The notes: generated from the letters alone by a model not told the origin. Positions 20,090 through 28,906 are shown, counted from the first letter of the stretch. The stretch is DNA of 64,000 nt from Symbiodinium natans (GCA_905221605.1 CAJNDS010000779.1:1527001-1591000), one strand, 5' to 3'. Translations and numbers: made by a program.

Positions 20090-20290
20090 TGCAGGTTTGA
20101 TAATTCTCGGCACAGTTGTTCCGTTGTACATTTCGGCTTTCAGGAGGGCCCTCCTTGTGTAGCCTTTCGTAGAGCGATAGCTACGGCAGATCTGAGTGAT
20201 CGTGAGAAAACCATCAGTGCGCGGAGCACTTCTACATGTGTGAGTTGTGATCACCCGAGCCCCATTCTTCACTGCGCTACATCCGCTGCA
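20090..20290 (+). repeat. 5-prime LTR
   Basis: 201 bp, begins TGCAGGTTTGATAATT and ends TACATCCGCTGCA. I compared it base by base with 28896-29096 and found no difference. Short for an LTR, but within the copia range. Promoter elements are not recognisable by eye. Confidence 0.95.
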
Positions 20291-20291
20291 T

Positions 20292-20303
20292 TGGTAGCGG
20301 AGC
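20292..20303 (+). promoter_or_regulatory. Primer binding site (initiator tRNA-Met type)
   Basis: TGGTAGCGGAGC starts two bases after the LTR. It matches the plant copia/Tnt1 consensus TGGTATCAGAGC, which pairs with the 3-prime end of initiator tRNA-Met, at 10 of 12 positions. The host tRNA is not in the window, so the primer identity is inferred. Confidence 0.75.
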
Positions 20304-20504
20304 AATCGCTACCGGGGCCTTCGAATCTGCTGCCAACCGAGCGGTCTTCCACTTCGTTTACAACAGCCTCGTGCCCTTCGTTGAAGTTTTGGTCAGAGTT
20401 GGCACTGACCCCTACCCGCGCGACAGCTGTGGTCTCCTTGCAGTACTGGAGATTTCCTTTTTCCAATTTTCATCGATTTTCCTTCCGGCCCTTGCTCTTC
20501 GAGG

Positions 20505-22355
20505 ATGGCAGACAGCAAAGAACATGGATCTATACCTGGTTGGGATGGCTCGGCACGCTCGTGGCGCCGCTACACACGGGAGGTGGCGTGGTTTGTTCAG
20601 TCAACGCCCCCTCGAAAGAGGCGGCACTGCGCTGCACGGTTGATCGGCCGTCTTTCTGGTCCTGCAAGGCTCCTTGCCATGTCATGGCCTATGGTACAGT
20701 TCGACAAGGATGATGGGACGCTCCTTTTCTTGCGCCGCTTGGCGCAGAGCCCCCTGGTTCGAAAGACGCTGCCGAATGCTGCTGCGATTTGCCAGCAGTA
20801 CTTTGGCTTCAAGCGATCCCAGGGCGAGAGCATCGGCAACTTCTTGGTACGAGAAACGCTGGTCCATGAGGAGTTCGTGGAGGCCATAACTAGACTCTTC
20901 GAGGAGAAGCATGGCGCGTCGCAGGATCAAAGGGACTTTGGCTTACCACCAACGGAGCCTGATCCCGAAGATTGGTGGTATGGAGAAGAATGGTATAATG
21001 ATGATGAAGAGGCGGCTGGCGGAGATGCGGACCGGGAAGACAGAGGTGACGGTGATGCTCCTCAACCCGATTCTCCGGAAAGACGTGACGCTGAAGCTCC
21101 CTCTACAGCAGCCCCTCGCGCCTCAGCAGGTTCTTCCCCAAGTCGCGCAAGCCAACAGCAGGGTGCCACTTTTCCTGCTGAGCCCCAGGTGCCTACGGAT
21201 CTTTCCTTCGAGGACTCCTTCATCCTTGGCGTGCTCAGAGGCTTTCGTCTCCTGAAGGCAGCTGGGTTGAATGCCGAGGAGACCAGGGACATCCTGTCCA
21301 CGTGCAAGAACTCACTTGAGTATGAGAGCATAGCTGCTGCTCTCCAGACCTTGTGGGATGAGCAGCTACTTGGTCATCGTGGTCATGGCGGTGCTGTTGG
21401 CTTCTATAACCATCACGTGGACATGGCAACGGATGCGGATTCCCTCTTCTACCAGGACAGCTGGGATGAGGACTACGACGAGTCTGGTTGGTGGGAAGAT
21501 CCATATCTTTACCACCTTGGACGTGATGAGCATTGGTGGTCTGATGATTGGGAGTCGGGACCCGCGCTACATGCAGCAGCCGCTCTACCTGAGCTGGCCG
21601 TGGACGACGAGAAGATCAAGGAAGCTCAACAGGCCGAGAAAGTGGCAGAGTCACTGGCCCTTGAGGCCCAACGCACCTGGGCAGAGGCCCAGAGGGCTAC
21701 CCAAGCCCTTCGCAAGGACAGGGGCTTCGGGGGTTCGGCTCAAGGACAGCCTCCTCGATGCTTCAACTGCGGCGGCCCTCACTTCGCGCGGAACTGTCCC
21801 GACCGTCGACATCCTGGTGGCAAAGGTGGCTTCAAGGGCAAGTCCAAGAATCACTTCGTGCTCGACGCCGACGATTACGAGGACTGTGGCGATGGCTACT
21901 ACGACCAGTTCTTCATCGGCAAGGGCAAGCGAAAAGGAAAAGGAAAGTCCAAGAAGGGCATGACAGCAGAAGCCTATGCGGCTATGTGGTTCAGGGGCAA
22001 GGGCAAGGGCAAAAGCAAGGACGCTGGTGGCCGCAGCGTTAATGCCTACGTCTCCGACATGTACCTTGGTGGACTGGAGATGGTAGACAGCATGGGCGCC
22101 ACAGCAGCGCCTGGAATCTCAACGGCTCCAACGACGGCGACTTCTCATCAGCCTGGCGTAGGTATGCTTGATTGCGGAGCAACAGCCTCTGCTGCTCCCT
22201 CGGCAGTGATCGAGAATCTGATCACGGCCGTGTTGGCCACTGACAGAGCTGCTACCATTACCAATCATTACCATCGACGAGGGAACAAGACCCTACTTCA
22301 GATTTGGGAACGGTCGTTGGGGCAGGGCGTTGTACAAGGTTTGTATATCCAGTGA
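20505..22355 (+). CDS. Gag and N-terminal part of the protease of the copia element
   Basis: 616 codons, starting at the ATG about 215 bp after the LTR. The N-terminal 140 residues (WRRYTREVAWFV, then QQYFGFKRSQGESIGNFLVR) look like a capsid-type Gag. An acidic and Trp/Tyr-rich middle follows, then a likely coiled coil (residues about 366-410, Glu/Ala/Gln rich). The zinc knuckle CFNCGGPHFARNCP is at residues 419-432 (C-x2-C-x3-H-x4-C, one residue shorter than the usual x4). Basic GKGKRKGKGKSKKG tracts for nucleic-acid binding follow. The protease active-site motif LDCGATASAAP has its Asp at residue 556 (DCGAT replacing DTG/DSG). The frame stops at 22355 inside the protease. The rest of the protease continues one base forward in frame (next entry). 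The shift lies about 22243-22270. Confidence 0.9.
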   Translation: MADSKEHGSIPGWDGSARSWRRYTREVAWFVQSTPPRKRRHCAARLIGRLSGPARLLAMSWPMVQFDKDDGTLLFLRRLAQSPLVRKTLPNAAAICQQYFGFKRSQGESIGNFLVRETLVHEEFVEAITRLFEEKHGASQDQRDFGLPPTEPDPEDWWYGEEWYNDDEEAAGGDADREDRGDGDAPQPDSPERRDAEAPSTAAPRASAGSSPSRASQQQGATFPAEPQVPTDLSFEDSFILGVLRGFRLLKAAGLNAEETRDILSTCKNSLEYESIAAALQTLWDEQLLGHRGHGGAVGFYNHHVDMATDADSLFYQDSWDEDYDESGWWEDPYLYHLGRDEHWWSDDWESGPALHAAAALPELAVDDEKIKEAQQAEKVAESLALEAQRTWAEAQRATQALRKDRGFGGSAQGQPPRCFNCGGPHFARNCPDRRHPGGKGGFKGKSKNHFVLDADDYEDCGDGYYDQFFIGKGKRKGKGKSKKGMTAEAYAAMWFRGKGKGKSKDAGGRSVNAYVSDMYLGGLEMVDSMGATAAPGISTAPTTATSHQPGVGMLDCGATASAAPSAVIENLITAVLATDRAATITNHYHRRGNKTLLQIWERSLGQGVVQGLYIQ

Positions 22356-24555
22356 TGCATCGGGTACACCGCGTCAGTTCTCAGCCTTTGCGTTGCCAAA
22401 CCCTGAAGAAGCCTACAAGCCTGGATTCGATAAGAGCACCCTTGTACCTATCCTGGTGGGTATGGACTTCATGGGCAAGCATGGTCATAAGCTCTTGATA
22501 GATTTCGGGACGGGCCTGGCTATGTACGGCGACAATCCAGAGATCTTCAGCCTGGGAGTTAACACTAAGGGGCATTTCACCTTGGACATTGTACACCATC
22601 TGACACGTGGTCACAGTCGTAAGGAAGGACATCCCAACGTCACAGTGCTGCCCCAGGATAAGAGATCGGAAGACATTACCGCCATTCACGTTCTAGAGTT
22701 CCACCCACTTTGCTTTGACATGACAGCCTATGACCACCAGATTGAGGAACATGAACTGCAGTCATCACGTGATCGTCTGTGGCAATTGTATCGAGCTTCC
22801 AGGAATTCTTCATCTTGTGCCGCAGCTTCTACAGCATTCATGTGTGGGGTAAGAAACCCCGCTGACTCCCCGTCAACTTCCTCTCCAAGTTCCTTGCCGC
22901 ATGGCAACATCGACTCTGACATCTCCTGGCATTGTGGTGGTGGGACAAGTGCCACCCAAGGCCAAATCCAAGGCGAAGGCGGCTCCACTCGACCCGTCGC
23001 GTCGATTCTCCGGGGATCTACGCGACCCACGTGCCCAACCGGATGTGTGGCCGTGCTTCAACCGGCACATTGCCGATCGCCCCAAGAGCAATGCCCACGG
23101 GGTGTGGATTCATTGCTCGATTTGCAACCTTCGATTGAGCTACACTCCTCGCCAGGGCAGCGCTGCAGCAACGACGAAGACCGAGTGCCCAGCGATGGTG
23201 AACCGGATGCTCAAGGAGCTCAAGGTCCTCATGGGAGACCACAAGCCTACAGCCCAGATCTGCTTGCACATGCAGAACCGGATCAACGCCGAGGAGGTGC
23301 TGAACAACGCCATCGTGGCCCACAAGAACAACACACCGACGGCCTCATCTGTGACGACTACCTCGACGATGGCTCCAGTAACTCCGGAAGTGCAAAGCAG
23401 TCCAGGGTCCAACGGCAGCTGGGAAATGACGGACGAGCTCACGCAAGCCTATCAGATCGGTCAGGATGCGCCACAGTGAAATCGAAGAAGAAGGAAAAGC
23501 GTGACGACATGCTTCGACCACTACCTCACCACATGGGTCAAAAGGTCATGTCCTTTGTCACTGTGATGATGGCGGCCACGTCAAATCTCTTGGCAGGATT
23601 GGCGCTGGATGAAAGAGATGGCTTATGGGAGATTGCATGTGCACCACACTCATGGCTTTCGGAGGCAGCGCAATCCCACGACTTGAGGCCGAGGAGGATC
23701 AACATGAACAACGGCTTTGACTTGTACGACGCTGGTGCATGGCATCGTCTACATGATCTTCGTCGCCGGCATCGTCCTCAGCGCCTATGGGTATCCTTGC
23801 CTTGCACTAAGTGGTGTCCGTGGACGCAGGTCAACTACAACACTCCGGAGAAAATGGAACAATTGGCATCCTATCAACGTCGTGAACGGAGAATGTTGTG
23901 GCATGTCAATGAGTTTATCAAAACGGCGATCGACGAGGACCCCGACATCAACATCTACTGGGAATGGCCTTTTCCTTGTCACGGCTGGAAGCAACAGCCT
24001 CTTCGAGACTTGGAACAATTCCTAGAAGAAAGGTGCTCTCCCTTCCTCTCATGCCGAGTCGACGGATGTGTGTATGGTCTTCAAGACAAGAGTGGCGCCT
24101 TCCTCAAAAAGAAGTGGCTGATAAAAACCACTGACGAACGCTTTCACAAGACCTACAGGGCAAAAGTCTGCTGTGGCAATCATGGCCAGCATGGTCATAT
24201 CCAGGGGATCGAGACGGAGAAGACGGCGTTTTATCCCTGGCGAATGTGCGTCTCGATTGCGAAGCATTTCCGGGACCAAATGGTACCTTCGAAGCACCTG
24301 AAGTTGTTGCACAATGTCATCTCTTTGGATGACGATGCCGATGCCGAACTCATGGATCAAGTCCTGGAAGAATCCTGTGAGAATGACGTCGCGGAGGTTC
24401 ATGAAGCACCTGAGGTCACGCCAGACCTGGAAGACGAGCCGCTGGAATTGGCCAGTGCAGCGACCAAGCTAGAGATGAATGCTCTTGCTCGTGAAGCCTT
24501 GGCAACCAAGCGGTTCAGCTTTGAACCTTCTCTTGAGTATCCATGCGGTGCTTAG
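22246..24555 (+). CDS. Protease C-terminal part plus methyltransferase-like accessory domain (frame 1)
   Basis: The frame-1 protein (no ATG needed if reached by frameshift; first listed start is TTG 22330) first completes the protease, with ITIDEGTRPYFRFGNG upstream of 22330 and then VPILVGMDFMGKHGHKLLID. From about 23480 to 24280 it carries a second domain. It has WEIACAPHSWLSEAAQ (Glu at residue 434, numbering from 22330), RRINMNNGFDLYD, RLWVSLPCTKWCPW (Pro-Cys at residues 491-492) and IYWEWPFPCHGW (residues 542-553). Then come VDGCVYGL and KVCCGNHGQHGH. The order strand-acid, acid, Pro-Cys, E-x-P resembles motifs I, II, IV and VI of cytosine-C5 DNA methyltransferases, but the G-x-G of motif I is missing, so activity is doubtful. 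It is an inference from layout. The stretch 22853-23475 in this frame is low-complexity and is probably a shadow of the overlapping frame-2 ORF. An acidic tail follows. Confidence 0.7.
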   Translation, partial: ELLPLPIITIDEGTRPYFRFGNGRWGRALYKVCISSDASGTPRQFSAFALPNPEEAYKPGFDKSTLVPILVGMDFMGKHGHKLLIDFGTGLAMYGDNPEIFSLGVNTKGHFTLDIVHHLTRGHSRKEGHPNVTVLPQDKRSEDITAIHVLEFHPLCFDMTAYDHQIEEHELQSSRDRLWQLYRASRNSSSCAAASTAFMCGVRNPADSPSTSSPSSLPHGNIDSDISWHCGGGTSATQGQIQGEGGSTRPVASILRGSTRPTCPTGCVAVLQPAHCRSPQEQCPRGVDSLLDLQPSIELHSSPGQRCSNDEDRVPSDGEPDAQGAQGPHGRPQAYSPDLLAHAEPDQRRGGAEQRHRGPQEQHTDGLICDDYLDDGSSNSGSAKQSRVQRQLGNDGRAHASLSDRSGCATVKSKKKEKRDDMLRPLPHHMGQKVMSFVTVMMAATSNLLAGLALDERDGLWEIACAPHSWLSEAAQSHDLRPRRINMNNGFDLYDAGAWHRLHDLRRRHRPQRLWVSLPCTKWCPWTQVNYNTPEKMEQLASYQRRERRMLWHVNEFIKTAIDEDPDINIYWEWPFPCHGWKQQPLRDLEQFLEERCSPFLSCRVDGCVYGLQDKSGAFLKKKWLIKTTDERFHKTYRAKVCCGNHGQHGHIQGIETEKTAFYPWRMCVSIAKHFRDQMVPSKHLKLLHNVISLDDDADAELMDQVLEESCENDVAEVHEAPEVTPDLEDEPLELASAATKLEMNALAREALATKRFSFEPSLEYPCGA
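22853..23479 (+). CDS. Overlapping frame-2 segment: Cys-rich accessory domain of the copia element
   Basis: Open from 22853 (after TAA at 22850) with an ATG at 22901, ending TGA 23479; 192 codons from the ATG. It reads as real protein: PPKAKSKAKAAPLDPS, then GVWIHCSICNLRLSYTP and AMVNRMLKELKVLMGD, then QICLHMQNRINAEEVL. The HCSIC pair with an earlier PCFNRH and a later TECP could bind zinc. Frame 1 here gives only Gln/Gly/Pro/Ser-rich text, so the coding frame switches to frame 2 and back. Similar segments precede the methyltransferase-like region in dinoflagellate copia polyproteins as far as I recall, but I cannot search. Either this copy has compensating indels or the element uses overlapping frames. 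Confidence 0.6.
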   Translation, partial: ETPLTPRQLPLQVPCRMATSTLTSPGIVVVGQVPPKAKSKAKAAPLDPSRRFSGDLRDPRAQPDVWPCFNRHIADRPKSNAHGVWIHCSICNLRLSYTPRQGSAAATTKTECPAMVNRMLKELKVLMGDHKPTAQICLHMQNRINAEEVLNNAIVAHKNNTPTASSVTTTSTMAPVTPEVQSSPGSNGSWEMTDELTQAYQIGQDAPQ

Positions 24556-27500
24556 GAAGGACCACAGTGCAGAGTCGAAACTGAACAAATGGTCGCACTG
24601 CCGGCTACTGCTTGGAGCTTATGCACATGGCGGCTTCAGTGGTGTCAGTAACCAGGCGAAGGAGTATCCCGACGTGGTTCGGTACCTCAATGCCTTCCTT
24701 CGTGCTCATGTTCCTGAAGGTTGCTGGTCTGGGGTGTACGTGAACTTCAATGGCCCTACATCCGTCCACAGGGATAGCAACAATGACAAGGGTTCAGTCA
24801 ACTACATGATCGGCATGGGCGACTACAAGCATGGAGGTTTGTGGCTTGCGTGTGAGCCTCCAGACAAGTGCCACAAGGCGAGTCGACGACTACCTAATGG
24901 TCAGCTTCAACATGGATGTGTTCTGCCCACTCGACATCAGGTGGTGGCCTTCGACCCAGACACGTGGCATGCGCCGCAGAAGTGGACAGGCTTTAGAATC
25001 AGCCTGGCGGCCTACACACCTCGAAGTACGAGCACACTGTCTGAGGTTGAGCGAGCGCATCTTCGTCAGCTTGGCTTTCCCCTACCGACCGGCGGTGGAT
25101 CGAAGCAACGACCTGCCCGTCTACCGATGTTGCTGGCGGTCGAAACGGACTCGGTGGATCGCGCTGCAGAAGGACCTGGTGATGAACCAAATCGTGAACC
25201 ACCAGACAAGGAGCGACAAGCTTGGGAAGCCAAGATCGCGAAGTTCCACAAGGCAGCCGGACATCCTACGAACAAGAATCTGGCCCGCATCGTCAAGGAC
25301 GCTGGTCATCCAGAGTGGAAAGTGAAGGCGGCCCTCGCTCACGTGTGTCCAGCATGTGAAAGCCTTAAAAGGGGTGGATCTAGTTCAGGACAGGTGCCCC
25401 CTGCTGCCACTCATTCCTTGTATCATGCTTGGGAGACCGTGGTCGTTGACTCTGGCGAGTGGTTGGTGCCGGGGCAAAAGACCAAATACAAGTTTCTCTT
25501 GTTCATGGATGTGGCAACGAAGCTGAGGGCGATTCAGCCTCTTTTCTCCTACGACTTCCTGGAGATGAAGGCAGAGAATGCGGAGCATCTCATCTCGGCG
25601 TTCTCAGAGCGCTGGCTTGGTTGCTATCCCAAACCTCGGTTGCTGATGATGGACTCCGCCAAGAGTTTTGCGTCTGAGCGCACGCATGACTTCGCGTCTT
25701 CCATCAACGTGGAGCTTCACTACACGGCCGAAAAGGAGCCATGGGCCAATGGGGTCATTGAGGCTGCCATGCAGGACGTGAAAGTCACGGCAACGGCAAT
25801 TCACATGGAAGCCATGGATCAAGATCCTCGGGTCACACTGCAGTTGGCAGTAGCAGCCTTGAACAGCACCGAGTATGTGTCTGGCTTCACCTCATTCCAG
25901 TGGGCATTTGGGCAAAACTACAATCTATGTGACGAAGATCACCGCACGTTTGCTTCGATGCCCTCTGATGCTATCAGCGAGTTCAGTAAGCTGGTGACCG
26001 CGAGACAACAAGCAGAACAAGTGGCTCATGCTACTCGGGCCAAGCGAGTCCTGTCCAAGCTGGCAAACACTACGGTGAGACAACCGTTGAGAACGTATCA
26101 GCCTATGGACTTGGTCAAGGTTTGGCGGAAGGTATGGCCTGCAGAACTACACCGTGGCAATCGTGGAGGCCTAAAGCGATCAGGACGACCACATTGGATT
26201 GGACCTGGCCGAGTGATCTTCTCCGAAGTTCTACCACACCAATCTCATGGAGACGAACGACGTCATATCCTTTGGGTGCTTGTCGGCTCTCAACTGTACC
26301 GCTGCTCTGTTCACAGCGTTCGTCCTGTGACGGAAACCGATCGCTTTGTGTTCGAGACAGGAGGCAGCGAGAAACCGAGCACCTGGCGATCCTTGGCAGA
26401 CGTTCTCCCAAAGAGAGAGTATGTGGACATCACGGCGCAGGAACCAAACGAGGATGAAGTCGAACTTCCACAGCTACCACCACGACCGGATGACGCCACA
26501 ATGGTTCCACCCACCATGCGACTGCGGAGAAAGACCACTTTTCGAGTTGGCGACCATCAAGATCGACCAGTTCAAGACCGTCTTCGTACCGAAATGGTGA
26601 ATGACTATGGCGACGACACTCCATCGCAGGAAACCACTGCGGCTTCGTCGTCCACTATGCCACCAGGAATGGTAGGCCGTACTTCACAAGAACATGTTTC
26701 CACACCTACGACCAGGACCATGCCCGAGGCAAATATCTACGACCAGCCCGAACCAAAACGCGCACGACAAGAAGCTTCGAAGGGTGTCAAGGATGACATT
26801 GAAGAGCTCAATTGGGTCGAGCAGCTCTATGTGGACGCCGAGAAGGAAGCCAAGGAGTACGACATCTTCACGGCCATGGACCAGACGTTCGACTTCTTGA
26901 AAATTGAGTTTGATGGTCCGGCACCTTCGTCCAACCGGCAACGCAAACAGCTTGAGCGGAATCCTACACTGTACCTGGTGAAGAAAATGAAGGATTCTGA
27001 GGTTGTCCTAGCCCGTCTCAGTGATGCAGAACGGGCCCTGTTCTCGAGGGCTAAGGCAAAGGAGGTGGATTCCTTCATCCGCAATGAAGCCGTGAGGAAG
27101 TGCGAGAGCCAAGCCGAGATTGAAGCAGCATATGGCAGCAACAGGATTGTGAAAGCCCGATGGGTTTTGACATGGAAGCTGGTTCCTCCCGAGGACCAAA
27201 AGGAGGCGCGGATCGATGCCAAGCAGAACGCGCAAACACTTCACAACGCCACTGGCACCAAGAAGGCGAAAGCGCGCATCGTGCTGTTGGGGTTCCAGCA
27301 TCCCAATCTTTTGGATCCCAGCTTCAAGACATCGAGTCCTGTGCAGTCAACGATTGGACGCAACTTGCTGTATCTCCTCAGTGCTCAGAACCAATGGTCA
27401 TTGGAAGGTTTGGATTTGGCAACGGCCTTTCTTCAGACCGAGGCCACGGCTGCGGATGAGAACCTCTTCACCACCGGCGTGGCGGAGCTACGTGAGGCTT

Positions 27501-28906
27501 TGGGCGTGGGAGAAGAGGCAGTGATGAAGATCCTGAGGAATATCTACGGATCCACTACGGCGCCACGGGGACTTTGGCTGGCCTTGCATAAGAAGCTGGT
27601 ATCACTGGGCGGCGAGCCAGTCCTGGGCGAACGATGTCTGTGGATTTGGAGATCAACGGTGGAAATGGATCCCATCTTCAAGTTCAAGCGAGTGATTGGC
27701 GCGATGGGTGGACATGTGGATGATTTTCATCGCCTGGGTGACAAGGATTCTGGCGAGTGGACCCAGATCAAGTTGGCCATCGATGGCGCCTATAAGTGGG
27801 GCACAGTCAAGGCTGGCAACTATCGTCATGCTGGAACAGATATCTCGACTGTTTCTGATGATGATGGCAGGTTCAAGATCATCGTGGACCAGTCCTACTA
27901 CGTGGAAGGATTGCAAGATGTGGACATGCCGCCAGAGAGACTTCATCAAGACGACTTGTTGTCCAAGCAGGAAATTGCTGCATGCCGGGCAGCCCTTGGT
28001 GCCTTGCAATGGTTGGCGGTCCAGTCACAGCCGCAATTGGCGGCTCGATGTAACCTGCTGTTGACAGAGCTGGTGACGACAAGCCGGACGCAAACGGCCA
28101 AGGAAATTCAAGAGATGATTGGGGAGGTCCGACGACAATCGTTTCAGCTTCAGTTCTTCAAGATTCCTTCGGTTCGGCACTGGTCCGAGCTTATCTTCGT
28201 GTCAATGGGGGACCAGGCTCACAACAACCGTCCGAAGGGCGACTCGACTGGTGGGCTGTTGACAATGGTTGCTGGACCTGAATGCAAGGATGGCAAGGTC
28301 TGCAAGATGGTTCTCATCTCGTGGAGGACATGGAAGCTGAAGCGGAAGGCCATTGGATCCAACGATGCAGAGGTTCAAGCGATTCTGGAAGCTGAGGACC
28401 AGAACTTCAGAGTTCGTCTTGTCTGGACCGAACTGAATGGCGCCGGACGAGGTCGTGATCTTCGAACAGACCTTGTCGAGGACACTGAGAAGCAGGTCTG
28501 CATGTTGAAGGGGATCCTTTGCACCGATTCCCGAGGCGGCTACGATGCTGTGGAGATCAATGAGAGTCCCTTGCTCGGGCTTAGCAACATGCGGTCTGCT
28601 CTCCAGGCGTTCAAGTTGAGAGAGAACTTGCAGCGGTCCAATTGCGAGCTCCGATGGTTGGCTTCCGACTACGACTTGGCCGACGCTCTCACAAAGAAGC
28701 GTGCTGAATGCCGGCTAGGCCTTGTAAAGTACCTGCAGACATGGCTGTGGTCGATTGCTTTCGATCCATCATTTACCTCAGCTAAGAAGAGCAAGCGAGC
28801 TGGAAGCTCTGCTGTCGGCCGAGTCGATAATTTTCTGAAGGGCTCCTCCCAGCCGTGGAACACAACTGATGCCTTCGATCTTTCTTTTGGGCTGGTGCAG
28901 GTTTGA
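24479..28906 (+). CDS. Pol polyprotein: 2OG-Fe(II) oxygenase-like domain, integrase, reverse transcriptase, RNase H
   Basis: 1475 uninterrupted codons (from ATG 24479; coding identity begins a few codons later, since it overlaps the previous frame to 24555). Domain 1, residues about 30-185, is an oxygenase: VYVNFNGPTSVHRDSNN gives HxD (His97, Asp99), GDYKHGGLWL, DTWHAPQKWTGFRISL gives His164 and Arg173. This is the TET/JBP or AlkB-like double-stranded beta-helix signature. Domain 2 is integrase: HKAAGH (257, 262) and CPAC (290, 293) make the zinc site, and the acidic triad is Asp324, Asp392, Glu428, with exactly 35 residues between the last two. Domain 3 is reverse transcriptase: LDLATAFLQ (Asp979) and GGHVDDF (Asp1081, Asp1082; HVDD instead of YVDD). 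Domain 4 is RNase H: Asp1245, Glu1298, Asp1350, ending DYDLADALTKK. The stop codon (28904-28906) lies inside the 3-prime LTR. All key catalytic residues are present. Confidence 0.93.
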   Translation: MLLLVKPWQPSGSALNLLLSIHAVLRKDHSAESKLNKWSHCRLLLGAYAHGGFSGVSNQAKEYPDVVRYLNAFLRAHVPEGCWSGVYVNFNGPTSVHRDSNNDKGSVNYMIGMGDYKHGGLWLACEPPDKCHKASRRLPNGQLQHGCVLPTRHQVVAFDPDTWHAPQKWTGFRISLAAYTPRSTSTLSEVERAHLRQLGFPLPTGGGSKQRPARLPMLLAVETDSVDRAAEGPGDEPNREPPDKERQAWEAKIAKFHKAAGHPTNKNLARIVKDAGHPEWKVKAALAHVCPACESLKRGGSSSGQVPPAATHSLYHAWETVVVDSGEWLVPGQKTKYKFLLFMDVATKLRAIQPLFSYDFLEMKAENAEHLISAFSERWLGCYPKPRLLMMDSAKSFASERTHDFASSINVELHYTAEKEPWANGVIEAAMQDVKVTATAIHMEAMDQDPRVTLQLAVAALNSTEYVSGFTSFQWAFGQNYNLCDEDHRTFASMPSDAISEFSKLVTARQQAEQVAHATRAKRVLSKLANTTVRQPLRTYQPMDLVKVWRKVWPAELHRGNRGGLKRSGRPHWIGPGRVIFSEVLPHQSHGDERRHILWVLVGSQLYRCSVHSVRPVTETDRFVFETGGSEKPSTWRSLADVLPKREYVDITAQEPNEDEVELPQLPPRPDDATMVPPTMRLRRKTTFRVGDHQDRPVQDRLRTEMVNDYGDDTPSQETTAASSSTMPPGMVGRTSQEHVSTPTTRTMPEANIYDQPEPKRARQEASKGVKDDIEELNWVEQLYVDAEKEAKEYDIFTAMDQTFDFLKIEFDGPAPSSNRQRKQLERNPTLYLVKKMKDSEVVLARLSDAERALFSRAKAKEVDSFIRNEAVRKCESQAEIEAAYGSNRIVKARWVLTWKLVPPEDQKEARIDAKQNAQTLHNATGTKKAKARIVLLGFQHPNLLDPSFKTSSPVQSTIGRNLLYLLSAQNQWSLEGLDLATAFLQTEATAADENLFTTGVAELREALGVGEEAVMKILRNIYGSTTAPRGLWLALHKKLVSLGGEPVLGERCLWIWRSTVEMDPIFKFKRVIGAMGGHVDDFHRLGDKDSGEWTQIKLAIDGAYKWGTVKAGNYRHAGTDISTVSDDDGRFKIIVDQSYYVEGLQDVDMPPERLHQDDLLSKQEIAACRAALGALQWLAVQSQPQLAARCNLLLTELVTTSRTQTAKEIQEMIGEVRRQSFQLQFFKIPSVRHWSELIFVSMGDQAHNNRPKGDSTGGLLTMVAGPECKDGKVCKMVLISWRTWKLKRKAIGSNDAEVQAILEAEDQNFRVRLVWTELNGAGRGRDLRTDLVEDTEKQVCMLKGILCTDSRGGYDAVEINESPLLGLSNMRSALQAFKLRENLQRSNCELRWLASDYDLADALTKKRAECRLGLVKYLQTWLWSIAFDPSFTSAKKSKRAGSSAVGRVDNFLKGSSQPWNTTDAFDLSFGLVQV

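Noticed and set aside
20045-20305. Minus-strand ORFs in the LTRs (20045-20305 and 28782-29111)
   Set aside because: They are the same sequence read through the two identical LTRs and have no motif; chance frames.
19931-20713. 260-codon plus-strand ORF across the 5-prime LTR
   Set aside because: Crosses the insertion boundary and overlaps gag in another frame; gag codon content is clearly better.
22850-23475. Frame-1 protein text in the middle of the second ORF of the retrotransposon
   Set aside because: Low-complexity Gly/Gln/Pro/Ser text, probably a shadow of the frame-2 segment that shows protein-like motifs.
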